Positions 1 through 9,026 of a DNA stretch of 64,000 bases are shown piece by piece (within the stretch, counting starts at the first letter, position 1; each line of letters begins with the position of its first letter). Source of the stretch: Robiginitalea marina (GTDB lineage: Bacteria > Bacteroidota > Bacteroidia > Flavobacteriales > Flavobacteriaceae); the NCBI RefSeq assembly GCF_024006985.1, contig NZ_JAMXIB010000003.1, positions 124,001 through 188,000 of the forward strand. The letters are read 5' to 3'. Both the position numbers and the translations under genes were made by a program. A model generated the notes under the pieces. That model worked only from the letters and a program-made list of their open reading frames with translations, had not been told where the DNA came from and did not search any database.

Positions 1-461
1 AGAAACGCTCGGGCCTCGATAACAAGGAGTTTTATTGCTACAAGTTCCGTTCCATGGCCATGAACAAGGAAGCCGACAAACAACAGGCGCAAAAAGATGA
101 TATGCGGATCACCCGGATTGGACGCTTTATTCGGAGTACCAGTATAGACGAACTTCCCCAATTCTACAATGTGCTGTTTGGCGACATGTCGGTTGTAGGG
201 CCAAGACCCCATATGATCAGGCATACGGATGAGTATTCGAGAAAAGTGGACAAATATATGGTGCGCCACTTTGTAAGACCCGGGATTACGGGTCTGGCCC
301 AGGTCCGCGGCTACCGGGGAGAAATTGAACGGGATAGTGACATTCAGAACCGGATAAAGTTTGATGTTTTTTACATCGAAAACTGGTCTTTCCTGCTTGA
401 TTTGAAAATTATTGTGCAGACCGTTTTAAATGCCCTAAAGGGCGATGAGAAAGCCTATTGA
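1..461 (+). CDS. Bacterial sugar transferase, C-terminal part (cut by window edge)
   Basis: This is the C-terminal part of a polyprenyl-phosphate hexose-1-phosphate transferase (WcaJ/WbaP/PglC class), the membrane enzyme that loads the first sugar onto undecaprenyl phosphate for a surface polysaccharide. The reading frame is open to base 3 with no start, so the ATG at 54 is internal. Family hallmarks are in order: KFRSM, the SIDELPQ segment with the catalytic Asp-Glu pair, the NVLFGDMSVVGPRP block, then RPGITGLAQVRGYRG. The short hydrophobic C-terminus ends at a TGA at 459-461. The Ugd and Uxs genes that follow supply nucleotide sugars and support a polysaccharide role. The sugar specificity cannot be read from this fragment. 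Confidence 0.93.
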   Translation, partial: KRSGLDNKEFYCYKFRSMAMNKEADKQQAQKDDMRITRIGRFIRSTSIDELPQFYNVLFGDMSVVGPRPHMIRHTDEYSRKVDKYMVRHFVRPGITGLAQVRGYRGEIERDSDIQNRIKFDVFYIENWSFLLDLKIIVQTVLNALKGDEKAY

Positions 462-581
462 TTTTGTCGGGGTATCTTTGCTGCCCTGCGGGGTAAGAGG
501 CCGGTTTGTCTGGAATTAATTGCAGGGCCTATAGGGAATGTGTAATATTGACCTGTTCAAATATTTAAACGGTTATTGCCA

Positions 582-1883
582 ATGAAAATCTCCGTAATCG
601 GCACCGGCTACGTTGGCCTGGTCACCGGGACTTGCCTGGCTGAAACAGGCAATGAGGTGGTCTGTGTGGATATAGACCAGGACAAGGTCAGACGCATGCA
701 AGAGGGGGAAGTCCCCATTTATGAACCCCATCTGGACGTGCTTTTTTTGAGGAATATTGAAGCGGGAAGGCTCACCTTCACCACTTCCCTTAAGGAGGGG
801 CTTGGCCATGGAACCATTGTGTTCCTGGCCCTCCCTACCCCGGAGGATGAAGATGGTTCTGCAGACCTGAAGTATGTTTTGGGGGTGGCTGAGGAAATCG
901 GAAAGCTAATTTCGGAGTACCGGGTCATTGTGGATAAAAGTACCGTTCCTGTCGGCACCTCTGAAAAAGTGCATGCGGCCATTGCCAAATCGGCGAAATG
1001 CGAATTCGACGTGGTATCCAACCCCGAGTTCCTGCGCGAGGGATTCGCGGTAGATGACTTCCTGAAGCCGGAACGCATAGTCATTGGTTCGCAGTCTGAA
1101 CGGGCCATCGAGTTGATGAAAAAGCTTTACAAGCCCTTTGTGCGCTCTGGAAACCCGATGATCGTGATGGATGAAAAATCTGCAGAGCTCACCAAATATG
1201 CCGCCAACGCCTTTCTGGCGACCAAGATTACCTTCATGAACGAGATTGCGAATTTCTGTGAGCGCGTTGGGGCCGATGTGGACAAGGTCCGTATCGGTAT
1301 GGGGACCGATTCCCGGATCGGGAAGCGTTTCCTCTTTCCCGGTATCGGCTACGGGGGGTCCTGTTTCCCCAAGGACGTGAAGGCGTTGCACAAGTCGGGG
1401 AAAGATTCGGGCTATGAATTCCAGATCCTCGATTCTGTGATCCGGGTAAATCATAAGCAGAAAACGATCCTCATCCCAAAAATCACCAAATATTTCGGAG
1501 AGGACCTCAAAGGCAGGAGGTTTGGAGTATGGGGCCTTGCCTTTAAACCGGAAACGGATGATATACGAGAAGCACCCGCCCTTTATATGATAGAGGAATT
1601 GTTAAAAAGGGGGGCAGAAATTGCCGCCTTTGACCCGGAGGCGATGGAAAATGTCAAGCGCCGCCTTGGGGATCGAATTTCCTTTGCGCCCAGGATGTAC
1701 GGGGCCCTGGAAGATGCCGACGCCCTGATCATTTGCACTGAATGGGGGGTTTTTCGGAACCCGAATTTCACCCTGATGAAGGAATTGCTCAAAGCTCCGG
1801 TGATTTTTGACGGAAGGAATCTCTACGATGTGGAGGAAATACGCTCCGAAGGATTTCACTACGAATCCATTGGAAGGGGATAG
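582..1883 (+). CDS. ugd: UDP-glucose 6-dehydrogenase
   Basis: Oxidises UDP-glucose to UDP-glucuronate with two NAD+ in the cytoplasm. The N-terminal Rossmann motif GTGYVG is at residues 7-12, and the catalytic cysteine lies in [12 protein letters not shown] at about residue 261. The C-terminal UDP-binding domain begins near [18 protein letters not shown]. The length of 433 residues is normal for the family. I start at ATG 582 rather than the TTG two codons upstream because [12 protein letters not shown] is the usual family beginning. Its product is the substrate of the decarboxylase encoded 29 bp downstream, so the two genes form a UDP-glucuronate/UDP-xylose branch, most likely for the polysaccharide locus at the left edge. 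Confidence 0.97.
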   Translation: MKISVIGTGYVGLVTGTCLAETGNEVVCVDIDQDKVRRMQEGEVPIYEPHLDVLFLRNIEAGRLTFTTSLKEGLGHGTIVFLALPTPEDEDGSADLKYVLGVAEEIGKLISEYRVIVDKSTVPVGTSEKVHAAIAKSAKCEFDVVSNPEFLREGFAVDDFLKPERIVIGSQSERAIELMKKLYKPFVRSGNPMIVMDEKSAELTKYAANAFLATKITFMNEIANFCERVGADVDKVRIGMGTDSRIGKRFLFPGIGYGGSCFPKDVKALHKSGKDSGYEFQILDSVIRVNHKQKTILIPKITKYFGEDLKGRRFGVWGLAFKPETDDIREAPALYMIEELLKRGAEIAAFDPEAMENVKRRLGDRISFAPRMYGALEDADALIICTEWGVFRNPNFTLMKELLKAPVIFDGRNLYDVEEIRSEGFHYESIGRG

Positions 1884-1912
1884 GATCGAACTACCACTTA
1901 AATAAAATTCAT

Positions 1913-2902
1913 TTGAAACGCATATTAATTACGGGGGCTGCAGGGTTTCTGGGATCTCATTTGTGTGACCGGTTTATTGCCGAGGGCTACTACGTGATGG
2001 GGATGGACAACCTCATTACCGGGGACCTTAAAAACATAGAGCACCTGTTTAAGCTCGAGCGTTTCGAGTTTTACCATTATGACGTCACGAAATTTGTGCA
2101 CGTACCGGGAAAATTGGACTATATCCTGCATTTTGCCTCCCCGGCCAGCCCAATTGATTACCTGAAAATCCCCATCCAGACCCTGAAGGTCGGGGCCCTC
2201 GGCACGCACAATCTCTTAGGCCTGGCGCGCGAAAAAAATTCCCGCATACTCATCGCCAGCACCTCGGAGGTATATGGGGACCCCCTGGTCCATCCCCAGT
2301 CAGAAGAATATTATGGCAACGTGAACACCATTAGCCCCAGGGGGGTTTATGATGAAGCCAAACGTTTTCAGGAATCCATTACCATGGCCTATCATCGTTT
2401 TCACGGACTGCAAACGCGGATTGCAAGAATATTTAACACCTATGGCCCGCGGATGCGGCTCAATGATGGACGGGTAATCCCCGCCTTTATGGGACAGGCC
2501 CTGCGGGGGGAAAACCTTACCGTTTTTGGGGATGGGCGGCAAACCCGGTCTTTTTGCTATGTAGATGACCAGATTGAAGGGATTTATCGCCTCCTACTCT
2601 CCGATTACAGCCTCCCGGTAAATATTGGGAACCCTGAAGAGATCGCTATTCTTGAATTTGCAGAGGAGATTCTTCAACTTACCGGGACGGACCAGAAAAT
2701 TGTATACAGGCCCCTGCCTCAGGATGACCCTATGCAACGGCAACCCGACATCACCAAGGCAAGGGAGATCCTGGGCTGGGAACCCAGGGTGGGCAGGTCA
2801 GAGGGAATGAGCAGGACCTATGCTTACTTCAAATCCCTGTCAAGGGACGAGTTGGAAAAGCGCGAACACCGCGACTTCAGCCACAGGAACCACCACGCAT
2901 AA
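1913..2902 (+). CDS. uxs: UDP-glucuronate decarboxylase (UDP-xylose synthase)
   Basis: A short-chain dehydrogenase-type enzyme that converts UDP-glucuronate to UDP-xylose with bound NAD+. GAAGFLGSH at residues 8-16 is the NAD-binding loop. The UXS signature [12 protein letters not shown] is present, followed by STSEVYGDP and the catalytic YxxxK in GVYDEAKR (Tyr146, Lys150). Further on, NTYGPRM and [14 protein letters not shown] are conserved in UXS rather than in RmlB or GalE. The only start that fits the fold is a TTG at 1913, and no in-frame ATG lies close by. The length of 329 is standard. It follows ugd by 29 bp and is probably cotranscribed with it. Confidence 0.94.
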   Translation: MKRILITGAAGFLGSHLCDRFIAEGYYVMGMDNLITGDLKNIEHLFKLERFEFYHYDVTKFVHVPGKLDYILHFASPASPIDYLKIPIQTLKVGALGTHNLLGLAREKNSRILIASTSEVYGDPLVHPQSEEYYGNVNTISPRGVYDEAKRFQESITMAYHRFHGLQTRIARIFNTYGPRMRLNDGRVIPAFMGQALRGENLTVFGDGRQTRSFCYVDDQIEGIYRLLLSDYSLPVNIGNPEEIAILEFAEEILQLTGTDQKIVYRPLPQDDPMQRQPDITKAREILGWEPRVGRSEGMSRTYAYFKSLSRDELEKREHRDFSHRNHHA

Positions 2903-2939
2903 TAATCCATTAAACCCGGCGAAATTGCCTTTTCAGGCC

Positions 2940-2947
2940 TATTTTTG
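2940..2947 (+). promoter_or_regulatory. Promoter -7 box for purD
   Basis: TATTTTTG matches the Bacteroidota -7 consensus TAnnTTTG and lies 17 bp before the purD ATG. I see no TTTG -33 element at the normal spacing, so only the -7 half is supported. Confidence 0.4.
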
Positions 2948-2964
2948 CCCAAAACACGAGCGGT

Positions 2965-4239
2965 ATGAATATCCTGGTCCTCGGTTCAGGCGGCAGGGAA
3001 CACGCCCTGGCGTGGAAACTCCACCAAAGCGAAAAAGTCAAAAACCTCTATGTGGCCCCGGGGAATGCCGGCACTGCGGCGTTTGCCACCAACCTCCCCC
3101 TTTCGGCGGAAGATTTTCCGGCCATTCGGGAGCAGGTGCTCGCCCATGGCATCGATTTATTGCTGGTGGGCCCGGAAGTCCCCCTGGTGATGGGCATCCA
3201 CGATTATTTCCTGGCCGACCCTGCCCTGGCATCCATCCCTGTTATCGGGCCGGCTAAAGAGGCTGCCCGCCTGGAGGGGAGCAAGGATTTTGCCAAGCAG
3301 TTCATGCAGCGCCACCAGATCCCTACCGCGGCGTATCAAAGTTTTGGGGCCGGGCAACTGGAAGCGGCCTGCGGGTTCCTCGAAACCCTGGAGCCGCCTT
3401 ACGTGCTGAAGGCCGATGGCCTGGCCGCCGGGAAGGGGGTGCTGATCCTCGATTCGCTGGAAGAGGCAAAACTGGCCCTGAAAGAAATGCTGGTGGAGGC
3501 CAAATTCGGCGAGGCCAGCAGCCGGGTAGTCATCGAGGAGTTCCTCTCGGGTATTGAATTGAGCTGCTTCGTGCTCACCGACGGGAAGGATTACAAAATC
3601 CTGCCTACGGCCAAGGACTACAAACGGATTGGGGAAGGGGATACCGGCCTCAATACGGGGGGTATGGGCGCTGTTTCCCCTGTGCCTTTTGCCGATGGGG
3701 CCTTTATGGAAAAGGTGGAGCAACGCATCGTGCTGCCCACCATCTCCGGGCTGCAGAAGGAAGGAATCCCTTACACCGGATTTGTTTTTATCGGCCTGAT
3801 CAAAGTAGGGGAAGACCCCTTTGTGATTGAATATAATGTACGGATGGGCGATCCGGAAACCGAGGTGGTCATCCCCCGGATTGAGTCCGACCTGGCCGAC
3901 TTATTGCAGGCCGTGGCTATCGGGAAGCTTCGCGAGGCGGAACTCAGGGTGAGTACAGAAACCGCAGCCACGGTCATGATGGTCTCAGGGGGCTATCCGG
4001 AAAAATACGAAAAGGGCCATGCGATATCGGGTCTGGAACAGGTGGAAGGCGCAACGGTTTACCATGCCGGTACGGCATTAAACGCGGCCGGGGAGGCGGT
4101 AACCAGTGGCGGCAGGGTACTGGCCGTTACGGCTTTTGGTGCCGACCACGGCAAGGCGCTTCAAAAAGCCTATGAGAACGTGCGACGCGTAAAGTTCAAA
4201 GGGGCGTACTACCGCAAGGATATTGGCTTCGACCTCTAA
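2965..4239 (+). CDS. purD: Phosphoribosylamine--glycine ligase (GARS)
   Basis: Catalyses the second step of de novo purine synthesis, ATP-dependent coupling of phosphoribosylamine to glycine. The N-terminal MNILVLGSGGREHALAWK is diagnostic. The ATP-grasp core includes PYVLKADGLAAGKGV, the YKRIGEGDTGLNTGGMGAVSP block and EYNVRMGDPETEVV, which contributes Mg-binding residues. The length of 424 fits the family. It converges on the small DUF6341-type gene, with the stops only 22 bp apart and a GC-rich hairpin between. The other purine genes are not adjacent. Confidence 0.98.
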   Translation: MNILVLGSGGREHALAWKLHQSEKVKNLYVAPGNAGTAAFATNLPLSAEDFPAIREQVLAHGIDLLLVGPEVPLVMGIHDYFLADPALASIPVIGPAKEAARLEGSKDFAKQFMQRHQIPTAAYQSFGAGQLEAACGFLETLEPPYVLKADGLAAGKGVLILDSLEEAKLALKEMLVEAKFGEASSRVVIEEFLSGIELSCFVLTDGKDYKILPTAKDYKRIGEGDTGLNTGGMGAVSPVPFADGAFMEKVEQRIVLPTISGLQKEGIPYTGFVFIGLIKVGEDPFVIEYNVRMGDPETEVVIPRIESDLADLLQAVAIGKLREAELRVSTETAATVMMVSGGYPEKYEKGHAISGLEQVEGATVYHAGTALNAAGEAVTSGGRVLAVTAFGADHGKALQKAYENVRRVKFKGAYYRKDIGFDL

Positions 4240-4254
4240 GCCGCCTCAGGCGGC
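4240..4254. terminator. Small hairpin between convergent genes
   Basis: GCCGCC-TCA-GGCGGC is a perfect 6-bp stem directly after the purD stop and before the stop of the opposing gene. No T-tract follows on either strand, so intrinsic termination would be weak. Confidence 0.3.
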
Positions 4255-4260
4255 CCGGAG

Positions 4261-4482
4261 TTACAGGTAAGAGTGGGCGGTAATGCTGGTGTCTTCCTCC
4301 CCGCGCTGATCGAACAGGCGGAGTTGGATCAGCCAGTAAACCATGGCCGCAGAGCCGATGACCACGAACAGCCAGTTTATGGTATTGGCGGTCCACCAGT
4401 TTTGCATTTCCCTGAAAAAATCAAAAGGGGCAAAGAGGCCGTCGACAAATAAATCTTCAATCCACTCAAAAAAAGCTTTCAT
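4261..4482 (-). CDS. Small membrane protein, DUF6341-like
   Basis: A 73-residue protein with an amphipathic N-terminus (MKAFFEWIEDLFVDGLFAPFDFFREM) and one hydrophobic segment at about residues 38-55 (INWLFVVIGSAAMVYWLI), so a single-pass inner-membrane protein. It resembles the flavobacterial DUF6341 family, which is sometimes mislabelled uracil phosphoribosyltransferase because of its gene neighbourhood. I see no catalytic motif. It is divergent from the DUF6427-like membrane protein with only 36 bp between their starts, so they share a promoter region. The function is unknown. Confidence 0.8.
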   Translation of the reverse strand: MKAFFEWIEDLFVDGLFAPFDFFREMQNWWTANTINWLFVVIGSAAMVYWLIQLRLFDQRGEEDTSITAHSYL

Positions 4483-4518
4483 TGTAGCTATATTTACCTT
4501 GCAAACATACGAAAACCC

Positions 4519-5457
4519 GTGTTTATTTCAAGTCTTTTCGGCAAAACGAGACCTGTAAATTACGTCCTCTCCCTCTCCTTTCTGTTTGTTTTTTTCCTGC
4601 TCGCCCACACCGGTTTTTACGGGGGTTTGCCCCAGGTAGCTGTATTGCCTGAAAAAATCCTTAGCCTGGGGGCGCTGCTCTTATCGGTCCTTGCGGTAAA
4701 CTTTATCGTACAGAGGAACCAGCTCACCGCGACCAATGCCTTTGCCCTGTTGTTTTACTGCCTTTTCGCGGTGCTATTTCCCGAAACCCTGGTCGATCCG
4801 AAAGTCCTTTTTGCTTCATTCTTCCTTTTGCTGGCGGAACGCCGGCTGATCAGCCTGAAATCGATGAAGGACGTAAAATCAAAGGTTTTCGACGGGGCCT
4901 TTTGGATTTTGGTCTCCAGCCTGTTCATCAACTGGATGGTGGTGTTCCTGGTCCTGGTTTGGCTGTATATCTATTTCTATGAGCCAAAAAACCTGAAGCT
5001 TTGGTTTATTCCGCTGGCTGCCATTGGGACCATTTGCCTGGTAGGGTGGGCCGGGTCATACCTGCTTGGGAACCCCGAACACCTCCTGACCCATTATACC
5101 CTTTCGTTTAAGCTCCCGCAGGCAGCAGATTTTTCCGGCCCCTGGACCCGGATCGTGGTCTTCCTTATCCTCGCCCTGCTGGCAGGCCTGGTATCTTTCC
5201 TGAGGCAAAGCCGTTCGGGACACGGCAGGCTCACACAAATGCGGCTGCTGGCCCTTGGATGGTTAATGGGGATAGTAGTGCTGCTGCTCACCGGGGACCG
5301 GATGGGTAGTACGGTCATGCTTACCTTTTTTCCCGCTTCGGTTTTTCTTGGGAAATATGTGGAATCCATCGGGCGCGATTTTTTTCGGGAATTGGTCCTT
5401 GGGATGGCGCTGTTGGCCAGCCTTGGGGTGTTCTTTACCCAGTGGTTTTTGAAATAA
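4519..5457 (+). CDS. Polytopic membrane protein, DUF6427-like
   Basis: A 312-residue integral membrane protein with roughly eight to nine hydrophobic segments, the first at about residues 14-35 and the last at the C-terminus (ALLASLGVFFTQWFL). It matches what I know of the flavobacterial DUF6427 family, usually found beside DUF6341 and purD as here. The start is GTG 4519 (MFISSLFGKTRPVNY), since the next in-frame ATG would remove membrane segments. I find no catalytic or transport motif. Its role is unknown; the constant neighbour suggests the two membrane proteins work together. Confidence 0.82.
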   Translation: MFISSLFGKTRPVNYVLSLSFLFVFFLLAHTGFYGGLPQVAVLPEKILSLGALLLSVLAVNFIVQRNQLTATNAFALLFYCLFAVLFPETLVDPKVLFASFFLLLAERRLISLKSMKDVKSKVFDGAFWILVSSLFINWMVVFLVLVWLYIYFYEPKNLKLWFIPLAAIGTICLVGWAGSYLLGNPEHLLTHYTLSFKLPQAADFSGPWTRIVVFLILALLAGLVSFLRQSRSGHGRLTQMRLLALGWLMGIVVLLLTGDRMGSTVMLTFFPASVFLGKYVESIGRDFFRELVLGMALLASLGVFFTQWFLK

Positions 5458-5461
5458 GCGG

Positions 5462-5469
5462 TATCTTTG
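5462..5469 (+). promoter_or_regulatory. Promoter -7 box for the DUF4254 gene
   Basis: TATCTTTG fits the Bacteroidota TAnnTTTG box and ends 16 bp before the ATG at 5486. No convincing -33 box is seen. Confidence 0.35.
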
Positions 5470-5485
5470 GGGGAAACAGGCACCC

Positions 5486-6091
5486 ATGTTTAGTGACTTC
5501 GCCTTCGGCATCTTTCAGGAAAGCATCGAAAAGTACCATCTTCTTGACCGGGTAGACCAGCCCCGGGAAAACCCTTATCCTGCTGGAGATATCAGCCATT
5601 TGCTTTACCTGAAGAATTGGATCGATACCGTGCAGTGGCATTATGAGGACCTCATACGGGACCCCGGGATTGATCCGGTGGCAGCCCTGGAGCTAAAGCG
5701 CAAAATCGACGCCAGCAACCAGGAGCGGACCGACTTGGTGGAATATATCGACAGCTATTTCCTCGACAAATACCGGGATGTTTCAGTGCTGCCATCTGCC
5801 AGCATCAACACAGAAAGCCCCGCCTGGGCGATCGACAGGCTGTCTATCCTGGCCCTGAAAATTTACCATATGCGCGAAGAGGCGGAGCGTCAGGATGCCA
5901 GTGAGGAACACCGAAGGGCCTGCACCGAGAAGCTCAGCGTCCTGCTGGAGCAAAAGAAGGATTTGTCTGCGGCCATCGACCAGCTTCTGGACGACATCGC
6001 CGGCGGGAAGAAGTATATGAAGGTCTACAAGCAGATGAAGATGTACAATGACGCGGAGTTAAACCCGGTTTTGCGTGAAAAACGGAACTGA
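5486..6091 (+). CDS. DUF4254 family protein
   Basis: A 201-residue soluble, helix-rich protein that matches the DUF4254 family by its N-terminal block (FQESIEKYHLLDRV), the NWIDTVQWHYEDLIRDP segment and IDASNQERTDLVEYID. DUF4254 proteins typically sit next to GT9 heptosyltransferase-like genes in Bacteroidota, as here. The 3' end overlaps the GT9 start by 17 bp, which points to translational coupling. A role with lipopolysaccharide or surface glycan assembly is inferred from context only. No enzyme motif is visible. Confidence 0.85.
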   Translation: MFSDFAFGIFQESIEKYHLLDRVDQPRENPYPAGDISHLLYLKNWIDTVQWHYEDLIRDPGIDPVAALELKRKIDASNQERTDLVEYIDSYFLDKYRDVSVLPSASINTESPAWAIDRLSILALKIYHMREEAERQDASEEHRRACTEKLSVLLEQKKDLSAAIDQLLDDIAGGKKYMKVYKQMKMYNDAELNPVLREKRN

Positions 6092-7115
6092 CAGGCCGCT
6101 GTTGGTCCTGCGCTTTTCCGCCCTGGGGGATGTGGCCATGGCTGTCCCCGTTTTGCTCGCCCTGAGGCGCACATACCCGGGGCTGCCGCTCCTCTTCGCA
6201 ACCAAATCGCAGTACGCCCCTGTTCTTCAAAAAATCCGCGGGGTGGACGTATATCCTTTCGAACCAAAGGGCGCGCATCGGGGGATTTTCGGATTGTTCC
6301 GGTTTTGGAGGGAATTGAAGCCCCTGTCCTGTATTGCTGTGGCAGACCTGCATGCAGTACTCAGGACCAGCATCCTCAGGATGTTTTTCGGGCTCTCGCA
6401 TACCCCTTTTATCAGCCAGGTAAAGGGACGCAGGGAGAAAAGGAAACTCACTGCCTGGAGGAAGAAGGAAATCCGCCCCCTGAAAAGCACCCAGCAACGC
6501 TATGCGGATGTTTTTGCTGCCCTGGGGTTTCCTGTGGAACTGCGGCCAGGTGATGTGGTGCCGAAGGAATCCTGGCCGGCTTTCCCCGGCGATAGGCCCG
6601 GTGGGCACAAGGTTGGATATGCCCCTTTTGCGGCCCATGAGGGAAAGTGCTATCCTACGGAAAAGACCGTGGCGGTAATCGCCCGGCTGGCAAAGGAAAA
6701 AGACCTAACGGTATATTTATTTGGTGGCGGGCCGGGGGAAACCACCTTGCTGGAATCCTGGGCAGGGCAGTTTGAAAACTGTGTCTGTGTTGCAGGAAAA
6801 GCAGGGCTTTCCGAAGAATTGGCGCTTATCTCCAACCTGGACTTAATGGTGTCCATGGATAGCGGCAATGGGCACCTGGCCGCCATGTATGGCGTTCCGG
6901 TACTGACGGTTTGGGGGGTTACCCACCCTTTTGCCGGGTTCAGCCCCTATAACCAGCCCCCTGAAAATTCCCTGCTGGCCGATCGGGAGCGTTACCCGTT
7001 CATCCCTACCTCAGTGTACGGCAACAAGGCGCCTGAGGGCTATGACAGGGTCATGGACAGCATTCCCCCGGAGCTAATATACAGGCGGGTCATGGAAATC
7101 CTCACGGGAAAATAG
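6075..7115 (+). CDS. Glycosyltransferase family 9 (heptosyltransferase-like)
   Basis: A 346-residue GT-B fold transferase of the ADP-heptose:LPS heptosyltransferase family, acting at the cytoplasmic face on lipid-linked core sugars. The N-terminal block RPLLVLRFSALGDVAMAVPV is typical. The C-terminal donor domain contains MDSGNGHLAAMYGVPVLTVWG and THPFAGF. The start is GTG 6075, inside the end of the DUF4254 gene. Gram-negative core or polysaccharide assembly is the likely pathway, but donor and acceptor cannot be told from sequence. The stop lies 1 bp from the stop of the convergent tetR-type gene. Confidence 0.9.
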   Translation: MKNGTDRPLLVLRFSALGDVAMAVPVLLALRRTYPGLPLLFATKSQYAPVLQKIRGVDVYPFEPKGAHRGIFGLFRFWRELKPLSCIAVADLHAVLRTSILRMFFGLSHTPFISQVKGRREKRKLTAWRKKEIRPLKSTQQRYADVFAALGFPVELRPGDVVPKESWPAFPGDRPGGHKVGYAPFAAHEGKCYPTEKTVAVIARLAKEKDLTVYLFGGGPGETTLLESWAGQFENCVCVAGKAGLSEELALISNLDLMVSMDSGNGHLAAMYGVPVLTVWGVTHPFAGFSPYNQPPENSLLADRERYPFIPTSVYGNKAPEGYDRVMDSIPPELIYRRVMEILTGK

Positions 7116-7116
7116 C

Positions 7117-7731
7117 CTAGCCCACAGGGCTTGCCACCATCGCCCTGAAATAGGCGTGCAATTGCTGCATATACTGGTACCGGAGCATCCTCCCATTGCC
7201 GCTGGCCATCAGCGACCGGACCCCGAAGTAGGAGGACATTACAAAGGTGGCTATGCCCTCGCTGTCGAGGTGGCGGGGAAGGTACCCGTCGGATTTCCCC
7301 TTCTGGAGCAGGCTTACCAGGTTCACTTCCCATACCTTATAAATGTCGTCGAGGCGTTTTGTAATGGCGGCATTGCGGCCCACGAACTGGTTCCTGAAAT
7401 TGCCAAGGACGCAGCCGAAGTCCAGCTCATTGTTTTCAGCCGTTTCCAGGGCATCCCCCAGGCATCGTTCAATGGCCAGGAACGGGTCGGACTGCCCTTC
7501 AAGGGGTTCAATCAGCATGCTGTATACCTTTCGGAAAAGCACATTCTCGGCGATGCTGATCATCAGGTCCTCCTTGGACTGGAAGTGGTAGTAGAAGGCG
7601 CCTTTGGAAAGGTCCAGCGCTTTCAGGATATCGTCAAGGCTGGTATGGTCATACCCTTTTGAATAGAACAATTCAAGGCCTTTCATCTGGATCCGGTGCA
7701 GGGTGGCCATTCGTTTTAAGCTTTTTTCCAT
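7117..7731 (-). CDS. TetR family transcriptional regulator
   Basis: A 204-residue repressor-type protein. The N-terminal helix-turn-helix spans about residues 30-50 (TSLDDILKALDLSKGAFYYHF), and the C-terminal all-helical ligand domain includes a HEME-pocket-like GCVLGNFRNQF segment of the AcrR/NemR type. It lies immediately downstream of, and in the same orientation as, the ArsS operon. Palindromes with core GACC-N4-GGTC lie 23-36 bp before its own start (7754-7767), after the operon end (7876-7897) and at the operon promoter (10389-10410). It therefore probably represses itself and the arsenosugar-like operon. The ligand is unknown; NemR-type members sense reactive electrophiles. Confidence 0.93.
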   Translation of the reverse strand: MEKSLKRMATLHRIQMKGLELFYSKGYDHTSLDDILKALDLSKGAFYYHFQSKEDLMISIAENVLFRKVYSMLIEPLEGQSDPFLAIERCLGDALETAENNELDFGCVLGNFRNQFVGRNAAITKRLDDIYKVWEVNLVSLLQKGKSDGYLPRHLDSEGIATFVMSSYFGVRSLMASGNGRMLRYQYMQQLHAYFRAMVASPVG

Positions 7732-7753
7732 GGGATGTTGTTTTTATGCAATC

Positions 7754-7767
7754 AGACCGTCGGGTCT
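7754..7767. promoter_or_regulatory. Candidate TetR operator 1 (autoregulatory)
   Basis: AGACC-N4-GGTCT palindrome 23 bp upstream of the TetR start codon. The core GACC-N4-GGTC is shared with the palindromes at 7876 and 10389. It differs at one base from the published E. coli NemR box (TAGACC-N4-GGTCTA), counting the outer bases. Confidence 0.6.
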
Positions 7768-7875
7768 ATTATCTAAAACCGCGAAGTGGGCCTCCTGGTG
7801 GATTCCGGGGGATAAAGGCTGCAAAAAATCGACAAACGGCAAAATTCAGGACCCTGCTTTGGAATGCCGATAAAA

Positions 7876-7897
7876 AAACCGACCGCCTGGTCGGTTT
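7876..7897. promoter_or_regulatory. Candidate TetR operator 2 / minus-strand terminator
   Basis: AAACCGACC-N4-GGTCGGTTT has perfect 9-bp arms, identical to those at 10389-10410. Read on the minus strand it is followed by a run of seven T, so it also looks like the intrinsic terminator of the ArsS operon, whose stop is 35 bp away. The two roles are not exclusive. Confidence 0.6.
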
Positions 7898-7932
7898 AAG
7901 GGTGTTATTTAACGGATAAAACGCCTGGGGCT

Positions 7933-8988
7933 TCAGGCCACGGCGCCCTGGCAACTGCTCCCGGCACCGGCGGTGCACCCGTAGCAATGCTGGGAAATTA
8001 CGATTTCCCGGTCCTGCAAAACGTCTTCCCGGTAGTCTGCGATGTGCTTTACTTTGCTGGCCACTTTCAGGCCCAGCATCTGGTTGAAATCGCAGTCATA
8101 AAGCCATCCGTCCCAACTGACCGAAAGCGTATTGGTACACATCACGTTTTTTACCGCCTCCGGGTTGTAGGCGTCCACCAGGGCGGTCATATAGTCCTCG
8201 TAGTTCTCAGAGGCGATGAGGTAGTCGAGGAACCGGGCGATGGGCAGGTTGGTAATGGTGAACAAATGATGGAAGGAAATTCCGAAATCGTCTTTGAGGG
8301 CTTTTTTGAAATCGCGTTCCAGGGAATCCTGGTCGGCGGGCAGGAAGGCCCCCGAAGGATTGTAGACCAAATCGAGCTTCAGGGGGCTCCCCGGCATCCC
8401 GTACCCCACCTGGTTCAGGGCGCGAAGGGCTTCAATCGATTTGTCAAAAACCCCGTCTCCCCTTTGTTTGTCGGTTTTCCCACGGGTATAGTGGGGCAGG
8501 GAGGAAACGACGTGTACGTTATGGCGCGCAAAAAATTCGGGCAGGTCATGGTACTTTTTGTTGGCGCGGATAATGGTGAGGTTTGACCGGACAATAAAGT
8601 CCGCCACCCCTGCTTTTGAAGCCTCTTCCACAAACCAGCGGAAATCGGGGTTCATCTCCGGCGCCCCCCCGGTGAGGTCGAGGGTGTGCGCCTCAGTTTT
8701 GCGGATCACGTCGAGGCACTGCTCCATAGTCTCCCGGGTCATGATCTCTTTCCGGTCAGGCCCCGCGTCTACGTGGCAGTGTTCGCACACCTGGTTGCAC
8801 ATATACCCCAGGTTGATTTGCAGGATTTCCAGTTTGCGCGGCCGGAGCGGCGCCTGACGGCTTTCTTCCAGTTTGTCCCGGAAATAGGGGAGTTCCCCCG
8901 TTTCAAAGGGGCCCCCGCTCAGGATTTCCAGTTGCCTGTTGGTTTCAGCCAGGTCCTTTTGCCTGCCTTTCAAAGATTTTGTTGCCAT
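7933..8988 (-). CDS. arsS: ArsS-like radical SAM protein (arsenosugar biosynthesis)
   Basis: A 351-residue radical SAM enzyme. The cluster-binding CNQVCEHC gives Cys64, Cys68 and Cys71 (CX3CX2C), followed by HVDAGPDR and LDLTGGAPEMNP, which are specific to the ArsS-type 'radical SAM/Cys-rich domain' family. The C-terminal cysteine-rich tail HCYGCTAGAGSSCQG (from residue 334) is also characteristic. ArsS proteins are linked to adenosylation of methylated arsenic on the way to arsenosugars. It is the last gene of a three-gene minus-strand operon, 38 bp after the CMD gene. No ArsM methyltransferase is present in the window, so the substrate is inferred from family and neighbours. Confidence 0.9.
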   Translation of the reverse strand: MATKSLKGRQKDLAETNRQLEILSGGPFETGELPYFRDKLEESRQAPLRPRKLEILQINLGYMCNQVCEHCHVDAGPDRKEIMTRETMEQCLDVIRKTEAHTLDLTGGAPEMNPDFRWFVEEASKAGVADFIVRSNLTIIRANKKYHDLPEFFARHNVHVVSSLPHYTRGKTDKQRGDGVFDKSIEALRALNQVGYGMPGSPLKLDLVYNPSGAFLPADQDSLERDFKKALKDDFGISFHHLFTITNLPIARFLDYLIASENYEDYMTALVDAYNPEAVKNVMCTNTLSVSWDGWLYDCDFNQMLGLKVASKVKHIADYREDVLQDREIVISQHCYGCTAGAGSSCQGAVA

Positions 8989-9026
8989 TCCTTGGTTTTT
9001 AACCCCGGGGTTCAGGCCCCGGGTTG

